This document shows positions 48,605 through 60,326 of a stretch of DNA of 64,000 nt, in pieces. How positions within the stretch are numbered: the first letter of the stretch is position 1; each line of letters begins with the position of its first letter. The stretch is from Corynebacterium jeikeium (GTDB lineage: Bacteria > Actinomycetota > Actinomycetes > Mycobacteriales > Mycobacteriaceae). Location: assembly GCA_003955985.1 (NCBI GenBank), contig CP033784.1, positions 1,364,001 to 1,428,000 on the forward strand, written 5' to 3'. The notes beneath the pieces are model-generated. The model made no database searches. It saw nothing but the letters and a program-made list of their open reading frames with translations, and was not told where the DNA came from. Both the position numbers and the translations under genes were made by a program.

Positions 48605-51600
48605 ATGACTGATCGCCACTCTTCCGAGTTCCTCACCGCACTGCACAGCCGTGTACTCATTGGCGATGGCGCCATGGGTACCCAGCTGCAGTCTTTTGAC
48701 CTCGACGTTGACGCGGACTTCCTCGGCTACGAGGGCTGTAATGAGATTCTCAATGACACTCGTCCCGACATCATCGAGACGATTCACCGGCGTTATTTCG
48801 AGGCCGGCGCCGACCTGGTGGAAACCAATACCTTCGGCTGCAACTTCCCGAACCTCGCGGATTACGACATTGAAGACCGTATCCAGGAGCTAGCGCACAA
48901 GGGCACCGCAATCGCCCGCAAGGTCGCTGACGAAATGGGGCCGGGGCGCGAGGGTATGCGACGCTTTGTCCTCGGTTCGCTGGGCCCGGGCACGAAGCTG
49001 CCATCGTTGGGGCACGCTCCGTACGCTCAGCTTCGCGACGCTTACACGGAGGCCGGACTCGGCATGATTTCCGGTGGCGCGGATGCGTTTTTGATTGAGA
49101 CCTGTCAAGACTTGCTGCAGGTCAAGGCAGCAGTCAATGGCGTCAAGGCCGCCATGCGACAGGCTGAGAAGAAGATTCCGATTGTCGTCCACGTGACTGT
49201 CGAGACCACAGGCACCATGCTGATGGGCTCGGAGATTGGTGCAGCCCTGGCAGCGCTGCAGCCGCTGGGTATCGACATGATTGGCCTAAACTGTGCGACC
49301 GGCCCGGACGAGATGAGCGAGCACCTACGCTACCTGTCCAACTTCGCCTCCATCCCGGTATCGGTCATGCCGAATGCGGGTCTGCCAGTGCTGGGTAAGA
49401 ACGGTGCGACCTACCCGCTGACCGCCCCAGAGCTGGCCACAGCGCTGCGCGGCTTTGTTGAAGAGTTTGGCCTGGCGATGGTCGGTGGCTGCTGTGGTAC
49501 CACACCGGAGCATGTTTCCGCTGTTCGCGATGCTATTACCGGTGCAGGCGCTTACGCTGAGCAGGGCCCTGCTGTTCAGGCAGCACGCCCATCGACGGAT
49601 CCGAATGCAAAGCCAATCGATGAGGTCGCTTCTCTGTACTCGGCAGCCCCGCTGACGCAGACAACCGGCATCACCATGATTGGTGAGCGCACCAACGCCA
49701 ACGGTTCCAAGGCTTTCCGCGAGGCCATGCTGGCCGGCGATTGGGAGAAGTGCCTTAACACCGCCCGCGGTCAGGTCACCGATGGCGCACACATGATTGA
49801 CCTGTGTGTGGACTACGTGGGGCGCGACGGTCGCGATGACATGGCAACCCTGGCATCGCAGATCGCCACCTCGGTGACGTTGCCGGTCATGCTGGACTCC
49901 ACGGAACCGGAGGTTTTGAAGACTGGCCTGGAGCACCTCGGTGGTCGCTGCGCGGTCAACTCTGTGAACTTTGAAGACGGCGATGGCCCGGACTCGCGCT
50001 ACCAGCGCATTATGCGCCAGGTTGTTGAGCACGGTGCTGCCGTGGTCGCTTTGACTATCGACGAAGAAGGTCAGGCGCGTACAAAGGACAAGAAGATTGA
50101 GATCGCCGAGCGTCTCATCGCCGACATCACCGGCACGTGGGGACTGCGCGAGCAGGACATTATTGTCGACTGTCTGACTTTCCCGATTTCCACTGGCCAG
50201 GAGGAAACTCGCCGCGACGGCATCGAAACCATCGAAGCCATCCGCGAACTTAAGCGTCGCCACCCGAACGTGCACACCACGCTCGGTCTGTCCAACATTT
50301 CCTTCGGTCTGAACCCGGCGGCTCGCCAGGTACTCAACTCGGTGTTCCTCAACGAGTGCATCGAGGCCGGCCTGGACTCCGCCATTGCCCACAGCTCCAA
50401 GATCTTGCCGATGAACAAGATTGACAACAAGCAGCGCGAAGTCGCTCTCGATATGGTGTACGACCGCCGTCGTGAAGCGGGACACCCCGACGGGGAGTAC
50501 GACCCACTGCAGGTATTCATGGAGCTCTTTGAAGGAGTCTCCGCCGCTGACGCGAAGGACGCCCGGGCCGAAAAGCTTGCCGCCATGCCGCTGTTCGACC
50601 GCCTGGCGCAGCGCATCATCGACGGTGAGCGCACGGGTATCGAGGCTGACCTCGATGAGGGCATGAAGGAAAAGGAACCGCTGGCGATTGTTAACGAGGA
50701 CCTGCTGCGTGGCATGCAGACCGTTGGTGACCTGTTCGGTTCCGGCCAGATGCAGCTGCCATTCGTGCTGCAGTCGGCCGAGACGATGAAGGCCGCGGTG
50801 GGCTACCTCGAGGGCTTTATGGATGCCGAGGATGCCACGGGCTCCAAGGGCTCGATTGTGCTGGCCACGGTGAAGGGCGATGTCCACGACATCGGCAAGA
50901 ACCTGGTGGAGATTATTCTTTCCAACAACGGCTACACCGTGCATAACCTGGGCATTAAGCAGCCAATCGCTACGATTCTGTCCGCCGCCAAGGAACTGGA
51001 TGTCGACGCCATCGGCATGTCCGGCCTGCTGGTGAAGTCCACTGTGGTGATGAAGGACAACCTGCTGGAGATCAACTCCGCCGGCGATGCCACCCGCTTC
51101 CCAGTACTGCTCGGCGGCGCCGCGCTGACGCGTAGCTACGTGGAAGACGACCTGTCCGAGCTCTACCACGGCGATGTCTACTACGGCAGGGATGCCTTCG
51201 AAGGACTGCGCATCATGGACGAGCTGATGGCAGCTAAGAAGGGCCTCGGCCCAGACGAGAATTCGCCAGAGGCCATTGCTGCCCGCGAGAAGAAGGAAGC
51301 TCGCCGCGCCCGCCGTGAGCGCTCCAAGCGCATCGCCGCGCAGCGCGCCGCCAAGGCTGCTGCTGAAGCCCCCGAGGTGCCGGAGCGTTCCGATGTCGCC
51401 GCTGATGTCCCCGTTGCGACACCGCCGTTCTGGGGAACCCGCATTGTCAAGGGCCTGCCCCTCGACGACTACCTGACCACCCTCGACGAACGCGCTCTGT
51501 TCATGGGGCAGTGGGGACTGCGCGGCACCCGCGGCGACGAGGGGCCGAGTTACGAGGAACTGGTCGAATCCGATGGTCGTCCACGCCTGCGCGCATGGCT

Positions 51601-52264
51601 GCAGCGCCTGCGCGCCGAGAACATCCTCCAGCATGCGGCTGTCGTCTATGGCTACTTCCCAGCAGTTTCTGAGGGCGATACCGTACACGTACTGCCGCTA
51701 CCTGCGGAAGGGGAGCAGCCCGACCCCGCGGCAGAGCCAGTGGTGTCCTGGACCTTCCCGCGCCAGCAGCGTGGTCGCTTCCTATGCATTGCTGACTTCA
51801 TTCGCTCGCGCGAAGATGCCATCGCCGCAGGACAGACCGACGTCATGCCGTTCCAGCTGGTGACCATGGGACAGCCCATCGCTGACTTCGCCAACGATAT
51901 TTACGCCAAGAACGAATACCGCGACTACCTGGAGGTTCACGGTATCGGCGTGCAGCTCACCGAGGCGCTGGCCGAGTACTGGCACCAGCGCATTCGCTCC
52001 GAGCTCGCGTTCTCCGACGGCACAAGTGTTGGCGCGGAAGACTCCGACGATACCCAGGACTTCTTTGACCTGAAGTACCGCGGCGCTCGTTACTCCTTCG
52101 GCTATGGTTCCTGTCCGGATCTGACCTTCCGTCAGGGCATGATTGACCTGCTGCAGCCGGAGCGCATCGGCGTGGAGCTCTCTGAGGAGCTCCAGCTGCA
52201 CCCAGAGCAGTCCACCGATGCGTTCGTGCTCTACCACCCGGAAGCGAAGTACTTTAACGTGTAG
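48605..52264 (+). CDS. metH: Cobalamin-dependent methionine synthase
   Basis: MetH methylates homocysteine with methyl-tetrahydrofolate through B12. The 1,219-residue protein has the four modules in order: homocysteine domain (about 10-310; zinc cysteines in GLNCATGPDE and GGCCGTTPEH), pterin domain (about 345-610; TMIGERTNANGS), cobalamin domain (about 640-890; KGDVHDIGKNLV with the cobalt-ligand His), and the activation domain (about 940-1215; RGARYSFGYGSCPDL). A charged Ala/Arg linker (about 870-930) is longer than in E. coli. ATG 48605 lies 8 nt after TAAGGT, suggesting a leaderless mRNA. No B12 riboswitch fits in the 49-bp gap upstream. Confidence 0.97.
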   Translation: MTDRHSSEFLTALHSRVLIGDGAMGTQLQSFDLDVDADFLGYEGCNEILNDTRPDIIETIHRRYFEAGADLVETNTFGCNFPNLADYDIEDRIQELAHKGTAIARKVADEMGPGREGMRRFVLGSLGPGTKLPSLGHAPYAQLRDAYTEAGLGMISGGADAFLIETCQDLLQVKAAVNGVKAAMRQAEKKIPIVVHVTVETTGTMLMGSEIGAALAALQPLGIDMIGLNCATGPDEMSEHLRYLSNFASIPVSVMPNAGLPVLGKNGATYPLTAPELATALRGFVEEFGLAMVGGCCGTTPEHVSAVRDAITGAGAYAEQGPAVQAARPSTDPNAKPIDEVASLYSAAPLTQTTGITMIGERTNANGSKAFREAMLAGDWEKCLNTARGQVTDGAHMIDLCVDYVGRDGRDDMATLASQIATSVTLPVMLDSTEPEVLKTGLEHLGGRCAVNSVNFEDGDGPDSRYQRIMRQVVEHGAAVVALTIDEEGQARTKDKKIEIAERLIADITGTWGLREQDIIVDCLTFPISTGQEETRRDGIETIEAIRELKRRHPNVHTTLGLSNISFGLNPAARQVLNSVFLNECIEAGLDSAIAHSSKILPMNKIDNKQREVALDMVYDRRREAGHPDGEYDPLQVFMELFEGVSAADAKDARAEKLAAMPLFDRLAQRIIDGERTGIEADLDEGMKEKEPLAIVNEDLLRGMQTVGDLFGSGQMQLPFVLQSAETMKAAVGYLEGFMDAEDATGSKGSIVLATVKGDVHDIGKNLVEIILSNNGYTVHNLGIKQPIATILSAAKELDVDAIGMSGLLVKSTVVMKDNLLEINSAGDATRFPVLLGGAALTRSYVEDDLSELYHGDVYYGRDAFEGLRIMDELMAAKKGLGPDENSPEAIAAREKKEARRARRERSKRIAAQRAAKAAAEAPEVPERSDVAADVPVATPPFWGTRIVKGLPLDDYLTTLDERALFMGQWGLRGTRGDEGPSYEELVESDGRPRLRAWLQRLRAENILQHAAVVYGYFPAVSEGDTVHVLPLPAEGEQPDPAAEPVVSWTFPRQQRGRFLCIADFIRSREDAIAAGQTDVMPFQLVTMGQPIADFANDIYAKNEYRDYLEVHGIGVQLTEALAEYWHQRIRSELAFSDGTSVGAEDSDDTQDFFDLKYRGARYSFGYGSCPDLTFRQGMIDLLQPERIGVELSEELQLHPEQSTDAFVLYHPEAKYFNV

Positions 52265-52271
52265 CTTCGCG

Positions 52272-53177
52272 TTATCCCTGCGGTCGCACCAGCAAGGTCT
52301 GCATGCTGCGGCCGATGGGGCCGTGCACATCGTAGAGCTCGCCCGCGGTCATGCCGATTCCGTCCGGCCCAATGGAACCGCGGGCGGCGATGCCCACCCA
52401 GCCGCCGTCTTCCGACTGCAACTCCGATTCCGCCGACTTCTCCGAGGCGCCGAGCTGGGGGAGTCGGTGCAGGTGAACCACTAAGTCGGTATTCATAAAC
52501 GCCCACTGGTGCGGGCTCAGCGTGGCCCCGATACCGTTGGCGGTATCAGCTACCTGCATGACTCGCTCCACCGCAGTCGGCTCCTCCCCGAGCACGATTG
52601 GGTACTGCGCGCGAACCCAGTGAATTTGCGTCTCGGCCAGCTCTTCCGTCGCGCCGGCGCGGGCTTCAATTGATTCGATGTAGCCGCCACTCCAATCGTC
52701 GGTAAGCGGAATGTACTCGGCGCTGCATTCCTCGGGCCCGGGCACCTGCTTGTCGAATGCACGCTCAATATCCCGCGTATCCGCAGTGGCCATCATCCAT
52801 GCGGACGCGGTGGCAACTGGTCGCCAGGCACCCTTGACGTCGGCAAGCAATTCGGCTTCGACCTTGGCGATCTGCCGCCCCGGGCGCGAGACCCATGAGC
52901 GCGCGCGGAGCTCCGTGTACGGTACAGCCGACAACAGATCCACGGCGATGCGAGTAATACGCATCCCCTCGCTTTCCAGACGGCGGCGCTCCAACATGCG
53001 CGTCAGCAGCGCCGACGGCGGCGCACCGTGCTGAAACGGCCCCCACGCCCCATAAGTGAAGCTGGTGGGCATGAAGCGCTCGTAGCTGAGCTCGCCTTCG
53101 GTGACCGTCCCTAGCGGAATGAAGTATGCCTCGGGTTGGTCGATAGCCTGGGCGAGCGAATCTTCAGTGGTTGTCAT
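52272..53177 (-). CDS. Acyl-CoA thioesterase-like (double hotdog) protein
   Basis: The 301-residue protein resembles the TesB-like/4HBT_3 thioesterases, which hydrolyse acyl-CoA. It starts MTTTEDSLAQAIDQPEAYFI and contains WGPFQHGAPPSALLTRML (helix of the first hotdog), ARSWVSRPGRQIAKVEAELL and, in the second half, MNTDLVVHLHRLP and GPIGRSMQTLLVRPQ, with the Asp/Gln/Ser positions typical of the family. ATG 53177 is taken as start; ATG 53216 is possible. It converges on metH with 7 bp between stops. Confidence 0.78.
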   Translation of the reverse strand: MTTTEDSLAQAIDQPEAYFIPLGTVTEGELSYERFMPTSFTYGAWGPFQHGAPPSALLTRMLERRRLESEGMRITRIAVDLLSAVPYTELRARSWVSRPGRQIAKVEAELLADVKGAWRPVATASAWMMATADTRDIERAFDKQVPGPEECSAEYIPLTDDWSGGYIESIEARAGATEELAETQIHWVRAQYPIVLGEEPTAVERVMQVADTANGIGATLSPHQWAFMNTDLVVHLHRLPQLGASEKSAESELQSEDGGWVGIAARGSIGPDGIGMTAGELYDVHGPIGRSMQTLLVRPQG

Positions 53178-53332
53178 AGCGAGTCGATGCCTTTCATTCA
53201 CGCGGGACACGTTCATGCGGTGATTTCATGCAGCACCGCAACATACTTTCCTTCCTGAAACTCTAAACCTTCATCCGACGGTTTTGCTGACATAATCGCT
53301 AAATGCTTGATTGCCTGGCATAGTCGCATGGT

Positions 53333-54016
53333 GTGAAAGCAATTTTGTGGGACATGGACGGCAGCCTCATCAACACGGAACCTCTGTGGGAGATTGCCAC
53401 GTACGACCTCTCGGAATTCGTAGGCCGTCGCCTGACTCCGGAGTTGCGCATGCAGTGCGTCGGCAACACACTCTGGGATACGCTGTCGATTTGTGCTGAC
53501 CATGCGGGACGCACGCTTGACGACGAGCTGTTTGCCTCGGGCTCCCAATTCGTCGAAGGTCGCTTCACTGAATTGGTTCTAGAACATGGGGTGGAGTGGC
53601 GCCCGGGTGTGCCGGCGATTTTGGACCAGGCCCGGGCTGCTGACATTCCGGTGGTGTTGGTGACCAATACCCGTCGGCACGTGGCGCAACCCTGCATTGA
53701 TGTCATGGGGGAGCAGCACTTCGCCGCAACAGTGTGTAGCGATGAGGTGGCCAACGGCAAACCGGCACCGGATCCGTACTTGCGTGGCGCAGAGCTAGCC
53801 GGATTTGCGCCAGAGGACTGCCTGGCTATCGAAGATTCCTCAACGGGGGTGCGCTCTGCACTCGCTGCGGGATGCACGGTGGTGTGGAATCCAATGCCGG
53901 ATGTGAGCGTTTCGCAGGCTGATGTGGGGACGTTAGTACCCCCGGCGCGCTTCATTTCGGGCAATTTGGATACCTCGAATTTGGGCTTATTGCGGGCTGC
54001 TTTCGCGGGCGAGTAG
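53333..54016 (+). CDS. HAD-family phosphatase (subfamily IA)
   Basis: This soluble haloacid-dehalogenase-type hydrolase of 227 residues resembles beta-phosphoglucomutase and phosphonatase-like proteins. Motifs: [12 protein letters not shown] (nucleophile Asp), VLVTNTRR, and [17 protein letters not shown], with a helical cap between motifs 1 and 2. GTG 53333 gives the classic [12 protein letters not shown] start. hisE follows after 22 bp, and this pairing with hisE-hisG raises the possibility of a histidinol-phosphate-type phosphatase role. The sequence does not decide this. Confidence 0.88.
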   Translation: MKAILWDMDGSLINTEPLWEIATYDLSEFVGRRLTPELRMQCVGNTLWDTLSICADHAGRTLDDELFASGSQFVEGRFTELVLEHGVEWRPGVPAILDQARAADIPVVLVTNTRRHVAQPCIDVMGEQHFAATVCSDEVANGKPAPDPYLRGAELAGFAPEDCLAIEDSSTGVRSALAAGCTVVWNPMPDVSVSQADVGTLVPPARFISGNLDTSNLGLLRAAFAGE

Positions 54017-54038
54017 ACGACATGGAACAATAGACCGG

Positions 54039-54302
54039 GTGAAGAACTTTGATGACCTGTTTGCAGAGCTGAAGGAAAAAGCACAGTCGCGCCCCGAGGG
54101 ATCGGGCACAGTCAAGGCGCTGGACGCTGGTGTGCATTTCCAGGGCAAGAAAATTGTCGAAGAGGCCGGTGAGGTCTGGCTTGCAGCTGAGCACGAATCT
54201 GACGAAGCCCTCGCAGAGGAGATTTCGCAGCTGTTGTACTGGCTGCAGGTGGTCATGGTCGGTCGCGGGCTGAGCCCCGAGGATGTTTACAAGTACCTGT
54301 AG
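54039..54302 (+). CDS. hisE: Phosphoribosyl-ATP pyrophosphatase
   Basis: HisE catalyses the second step of histidine synthesis, hydrolysing PR-ATP to PR-AMP. The 87-residue protein is normal for the stand-alone actinobacterial form. The MazG-like helical motif [16 protein letters not shown] and [14 protein letters not shown] carries the metal-binding Glu residues. GTG 54039 gives the family start [11 protein letters not shown]. hisG starts 14 bp downstream, an arrangement conserved in M. tuberculosis (Rv2122c-Rv2121c). Confidence 0.95.
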   Translation: MKNFDDLFAELKEKAQSRPEGSGTVKALDAGVHFQGKKIVEEAGEVWLAAEHESDEALAEEISQLLYWLQVVMVGRGLSPEDVYKYL

Positions 54303-54316
54303 GAGAAATCAACACC

Positions 54317-55162
54317 ATGCTGCGTATTGCCGTGCCCAACAAAGGATCGCTGTCCGAGGCGGCAGTCGAAATCCTGAAGGAAGCTGGCTACCCGGGTCGA
54401 GGCGACTCCAAGAGCCTGACCATCCACGACGAAGCCAACGACATTGAGTTTTTCTTCCTCCGCCCGAAGGATATTCCCATCTACGTTGGCAACGGCCATC
54501 TGGATTTGGGCATCACCGGCCGCGACCTGGCCGCTGACTCGCTGGCTCCGGTCGATGAGGTTCTGAATCTGGGCTTCGGCGCCTCGACCTTCCGCTACGC
54601 CGCTCCGGCCGATGAGGAGTGGACCGTAGAAGCTCTGGAGGGCAAGCGCATTGCCACCTCGTACCCGAACCTGGTGCGCGAGGATCTGAAGGCTCGTGGC
54701 ATTAACGCCACCGTTATTCGCCTTGATGGTGCAGTGGAGATTTCCATCCGCTTGGGAGTTGCCGACGTAATCGCCGATGTTGTCTCCACCGGTCGTACCC
54801 TGCGCAAGCAGGGATTGAAGCCATTCGGCGATGTTTTGGTCAGCTCTGAGGCAGTTGTTGTCGGACGCAAGGGCGTAGAGGTCACCGAGGAGCAGCAGGT
54901 GTTCCTGCGTCGCATGACCGGCATTCTGCATGCCAAGACGTACTTGATGATTGACTACAACATCCGTGCGTCCGCGCTGGAAGAGGCATCCAAGCTCACC
55001 CCGGGGCTGTCCGGCCCGACCGTGTCGCCGCTGGCTAACGAGGATTGGGTAGCAGTTCGCGCGCTAGTTCCGAAGGCAGAGGCCAACCCGCTCATGGACG
55101 CACTGGCAAAGATTGGTGCCGAGGCGATCTTGGCTTCGAATATCCGTATCGCGCGTATTTAA
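54317..55162 (+). CDS. hisG: ATP phosphoribosyltransferase (long form)
   Basis: HisG starts histidine synthesis by joining ATP and PRPP. The 281-residue length is the long HisG_L form, with two catalytic domains and a C-terminal regulatory ACT-like domain (about 205-281) that gives histidine feedback inhibition. Motifs: [28 protein letters not shown], and [19 protein letters not shown], which forms the PRPP loop. ATG 54317 follows TAGGAGAAA. No histidine attenuator or T-box is visible upstream. Confidence 0.96.
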   Translation: MLRIAVPNKGSLSEAAVEILKEAGYPGRGDSKSLTIHDEANDIEFFFLRPKDIPIYVGNGHLDLGITGRDLAADSLAPVDEVLNLGFGASTFRYAAPADEEWTVEALEGKRIATSYPNLVREDLKARGINATVIRLDGAVEISIRLGVADVIADVVSTGRTLRKQGLKPFGDVLVSSEAVVVGRKGVEVTEEQQVFLRRMTGILHAKTYLMIDYNIRASALEEASKLTPGLSGPTVSPLANEDWVAVRALVPKAEANPLMDALAKIGAEAILASNIRIARI

Positions 55163-55215
55163 GTCACGCGAACCTTACACGCTATCCAGTGGGAGCTTCC
55201 TAGCTGAATCCACCC

Positions 55216-55250
55216 TTTACCTACGCTAGCGTAGGTAGTAATATTGACAC
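55216..55250 (+). promoter_or_regulatory. aspA promoter with embedded 20-bp palindrome
   Basis: TTTACC (55216-55221) and TAATAT (55239-55244) are spaced 17 bp apart. The perfect palindrome TACCTACGCTAGCGTAGGTA (55218-55237) covers the -35 and all of the spacer, an ideal place for a TetR-family repressor. Transcription would start near 55,251, about 170 nt before aspA. The regulator is not in the window. Confidence 0.6.
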
Positions 55251-55420
55251 TAAGAGTGCGCACGGCGTTAGCCGGACCGAAGCAGTAACTTTATGCCTGT
55301 ACATGCGGCACATACGCCAGCACTGTAGTTTTGGCGGTGTAACCAATCATCGCCACTAAATGTGGCCCACAAGGCTGCGTCTACTAGGTCTGCTAAAAGG
55401 CTAGAAGGGATTGCTTCCAC

Positions 55421-56869
55421 ATGTCCGCAACACGTACCGAGGTCGACCTGCTTGGCTCTATGGAGGTCCCGGCAGAGGCTTACTACGGCATCCACACCCT
55501 GCGCGCAATCGACAACTACCAAATCTCAGCCAAGACCATCAACGACGTGCCCGAATTCATTCGTGGCATGGTGATGGTGAAGAAGGCCACGGCCATTGCC
55601 AACCAGCGCGTCCACACGCTGCCCAGCGATGTTGCAGACATCATCGTCGCCGCATGTGATGAAATCCTGGAAAAGGGACGCTGCATGGATCAGTTTCCAA
55701 TCGATGTCTTCCAGGGTGGAGCTGGCACCAGTCTCAACATGAACACCAACGAGGTCATCGCTAACCTCGCTCTAGAACTGCTCGGCCTGGAAAAGGGCCG
55801 ATACGACGTCATTCACCCCAACGATGATGTCAACCAGTGCCAGTCAACCAACGATGCCTACCCAACAGGTTTCCGTCTTGCCATCCACATGTCGCTGCTG
55901 AGCCTGCAGAAGCACTTCGACTCCCTGGTTGAGGCTCTACACGCCAAGGGTGATGAATTCAACGACATCATCACAATGGGGCGCACGCAGCTGCAGGATG
56001 CCGTTCCCATGACCCTGGGACAGGCTTTCCACGCATTTGCCCACAACCTTGAGGAAGAGCAGGAGTCCATCGCAACTGCGTCGGCACGCCTGCTGCAAAT
56101 CAACCTGGGAGCAACCGCTATCGGTACCGGTGTAAATGCGCCGGCAGGCTACCGCGAGGCCGTGACCCAGGCGCTGCGTGAGGTCAGTGGCTTTAAGGTG
56201 ACCTCTGCGAAGGACCTAATCGAAGCCACCAGCGATACCGGCGCCTACGTCAGCGTGCATGCATCCCTGAAGCGCGCGGCCATGAAGATTTCCAAGATGT
56301 GCAACGACCTGCGCCTGCTGGCATCGGGTCCACGAGCCGGACTGAATGAAATCAACCTTCCGGAGCGCGCCGCTGGGTCTTCGATTATGCCGGCAAAGGT
56401 TAACCCGGTAATCCCAGAGGTCGCGAACCAGGCCTGCTTCAAGGTCTTCGGCAACGACGTGACCCTGACCTGGGCAGCCGAGGCTGGCCAGTTGCAGCTA
56501 AACGTGATGGAGCCTGTCATCGGCGCATGCCTCTTCGAGTCGATTGAACTGCTGCGCAGTGCTACCGACACTCTGCGCGACAAGTGCATTACCGGCATCA
56601 CCGCTAACCCGGAAGTTTGCCGCGGCTATGTGGAAAACTCCATCGGTATCGTGACCTACCTGAATCCGGTCATTGGCCACCACGAGGGCGATATGATTGG
56701 CAAGGAAGCCGCTCGCACTGGCCGCTCCGTCCGGGACATTGTCCTCGAACGCGGGCTGATGGACGAGAAGGAGCTCAACCAGGTCCTGAGCACCGAGAAC
56801 CTCATGCACCCGGAATACCGGGGGAAGCGCTACGTGGCAGGGGAGTCTCGCCTCGACGATTTGTCCTAA
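55421..56869 (+). CDS. aspA: Aspartate ammonia-lyase (aspartase)
   Basis: Aspartase converts L-aspartate to fumarate and ammonia. The 482-residue protein of the fumarase/aspartase superfamily has the signature [15 protein letters not shown] with the catalytic serine loop, plus [13 protein letters not shown] and [19 protein letters not shown]. It reads as aspartase rather than class II fumarase from the start [20 protein letters not shown] and HVNxCQSTND-like block. ATG 55421 follows AGAAGGGA. The next gene is a C4-dicarboxylate transporter, making an aspartate-to-fumarate uptake/exchange unit. Confidence 0.93.
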   Translation: MSATRTEVDLLGSMEVPAEAYYGIHTLRAIDNYQISAKTINDVPEFIRGMVMVKKATAIANQRVHTLPSDVADIIVAACDEILEKGRCMDQFPIDVFQGGAGTSLNMNTNEVIANLALELLGLEKGRYDVIHPNDDVNQCQSTNDAYPTGFRLAIHMSLLSLQKHFDSLVEALHAKGDEFNDIITMGRTQLQDAVPMTLGQAFHAFAHNLEEEQESIATASARLLQINLGATAIGTGVNAPAGYREAVTQALREVSGFKVTSAKDLIEATSDTGAYVSVHASLKRAAMKISKMCNDLRLLASGPRAGLNEINLPERAAGSSIMPAKVNPVIPEVANQACFKVFGNDVTLTWAAEAGQLQLNVMEPVIGACLFESIELLRSATDTLRDKCITGITANPEVCRGYVENSIGIVTYLNPVIGHHEGDMIGKEAARTGRSVRDIVLERGLMDEKELNQVLSTENLMHPEYRGKRYVAGESRLDDLS

Positions 56870-56908
56870 GCGGCAACAAGTCTAACGAGTGACTTTTCGG
56901 AGATACAC

Positions 56909-58222
56909 ATGTTAGTTGCCGTCCAAATCTCTATCGTTCTAGCAGCGATCCTCCTTGGCGCGCGTCTTGGTTCAATTGCTATCGGGTTCGCCGGTGGGCT
57001 GGGCGTTTTGGCGCTGGGCATCACCGGGGTTCCGGTCACCAAAGACGACATTCCGTTCGATGTCATCGGCATCATTATGTCGGTAATCGCGGCAATTGCC
57101 GCTATGCAGAAGGCCGGAGGCATGGACTATCTCGTCCACATTGCCGAACGGTTGCTGCGCAAGAATCCGCGACACATCACCTACTGGGCCCCGGTTGTCA
57201 CCTACCTGATGACACTGCTCGCCGGCACCGGCCACACCGCATTTTCCACCCTCCCAGTTATCGCCGAAGTATCCAAGGAGGGAGGCGTTCGCCCGTCCCG
57301 CCCGCTGTCCGTGGCGGTCATCGCATCTCAGTTGGCGATTACGGCATCACCCATCTCAGCGGCTGTGGTACTCATGGCTTCGCTCATGGAACCCCGCGGC
57401 GTTGGTTATCTCACACTCCTGGCGATTGTCATTCCTTCGACGTTCCTCGCCATCCTTCCGACCGCCTTTGTCACGAATCACCTAGGCAAAGAGCTTGACG
57501 ACGATCCGGAGTATCAAAGCCGCTTGGAAAAGGGGTTAGTCTCCAAGCCACGTGGCCAGATGAGCGAATACGTGCCAACCAAGTCGGCCAAGTGGTCCGT
57601 GGCGGTTTTCCTACTCTCGATTCTCGCGGTGATGGTCTATGCGACCATCAGCACTGAACAGGTCGGCCTCATCGCTGATCCCACGCTCCCACGAAACGAG
57701 GCAATCATGTCAATCATGTTGACCGCCGCCACCGTTATCGTGCTGGCCTGCAAGTTGGACGCGGCAACCATTTTGAACACACCGGTGTTCAAATCGGGCA
57801 TGTCCGCCAGCGTCTGCGTTCTCGGTGTGGCGTGGCTGGGAACCACAATTATCAACCACTACATCGACGACATTAAGGCCGCGTCCGGCAGCCTACTGAC
57901 CACAATGCCGTGGATGCTGGCAATCGTGCTCTTCTTCGCGGCCGCATTGCTGTACTCGCAGGCGGCCACGGCAAAGGCCATCATGCCCGCTGCACTCGCG
58001 GTGGGAGTTTCTCCCATCACTGCGATTGCTTCCTTCGCAGCGACTTCCGCGCTATTCGTACTGCCTACTTACCCGACGCTCCTTGCCGCGGTGGAGATGG
58101 ACGACACTGGCACAACCCGAATTGGCAAATACGTGTTTAACCACTCGTTCATCATCCCAGGAACCTTATGTATTGCCCTGTCCGTCGCGTTCGGATTCGC
58201 CTTCGGCAGCGCACTGCTGTAG
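56909..58222 (+). CDS. Dcu-family C4-dicarboxylate transporter (DcuA/DcuB type)
   Basis: This integral membrane carrier of 437 residues has about 10-12 helices and resembles anaerobic C4-dicarboxylate exchangers. Typical stretches: VAVQISIVLAAILLGARLG at the N-terminus, GTGHTAFSTLPVIAEVSKE, RPLSVAVIASQLAITASPIS, and QAATAKAIMPAALAVGV. With aspA it could import aspartate and export fumarate or succinate, supporting fumarate respiration. ATG 56909 lies 39 bp after aspA and the two are probably cotranscribed. DcuA versus DcuB cannot be told apart by eye. Confidence 0.9.
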   Translation: MLVAVQISIVLAAILLGARLGSIAIGFAGGLGVLALGITGVPVTKDDIPFDVIGIIMSVIAAIAAMQKAGGMDYLVHIAERLLRKNPRHITYWAPVVTYLMTLLAGTGHTAFSTLPVIAEVSKEGGVRPSRPLSVAVIASQLAITASPISAAVVLMASLMEPRGVGYLTLLAIVIPSTFLAILPTAFVTNHLGKELDDDPEYQSRLEKGLVSKPRGQMSEYVPTKSAKWSVAVFLLSILAVMVYATISTEQVGLIADPTLPRNEAIMSIMLTAATVIVLACKLDAATILNTPVFKSGMSASVCVLGVAWLGTTIINHYIDDIKAASGSLLTTMPWMLAIVLFFAAALLYSQAATAKAIMPAALAVGVSPITAIASFAATSALFVLPTYPTLLAAVEMDDTGTTRIGKYVFNHSFIIPGTLCIALSVAFGFAFGSALL

Positions 58223-58253
58223 TGGGGGACTACCTAAAACACCGCATAGAGAA

Positions 58254-58318
58254 ACTGACTAGGTTTATGACAAAATCGAAGCTGTGAATTCCATTCACCT
58301 GTCATAAACCTAGTCAGT
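58254..58318. repeat. Perfect 19-bp inverted repeat of the ACTGACT...TTTATG family
   Basis: ACTGACTAGGTTTATGACA (58254-58272) and its exact complement (58300-58318) flank a 27-nt loop that itself contains GTGAAT-TCC-ATTCAC. It separates two converging genes and could act as a bidirectional terminator. The arms share their core with the direct repeats at 8009-8070. Confidence 0.7.
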
Positions 58319-58401
58319 AACTTTTACTGGCACCGTTACCGCCGACGGCGGCACCCCGCGAAAGCTAACATCGCCGCGAGAGCCACCGCCATCCGCAGCT
58401 T

Positions 58402-60217
<1,816 letters not shown>

Positions 60218-60246
60218 ACCCGCCGCTTCGCGCTGGGAGGTGTAGC

Positions 60247-60258
60247 CGTCGTAAAGCG
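60247..60258 (+). repeat. CGTCGTAAAGCG 3'-flank motif, copy 3
   Basis: This exact copy starts 30 nt after the trmI stop on the same strand. Upstream CGCTT at 60221-60225 could pair with AAGCG of the motif. Confidence 0.6.
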
Positions 60259-60326
60259 TGATGCGACACACGGTCTAAATCGACCAAGCAACAACGGCAT
60301 CTGGCCCTATGGGTAATCTGGGATAC

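Noticed and set aside
49325..51688. A 787-codon open frame antisense to metH
   Set aside because: It is the shadow of a highly conserved gene, and no family features are visible.
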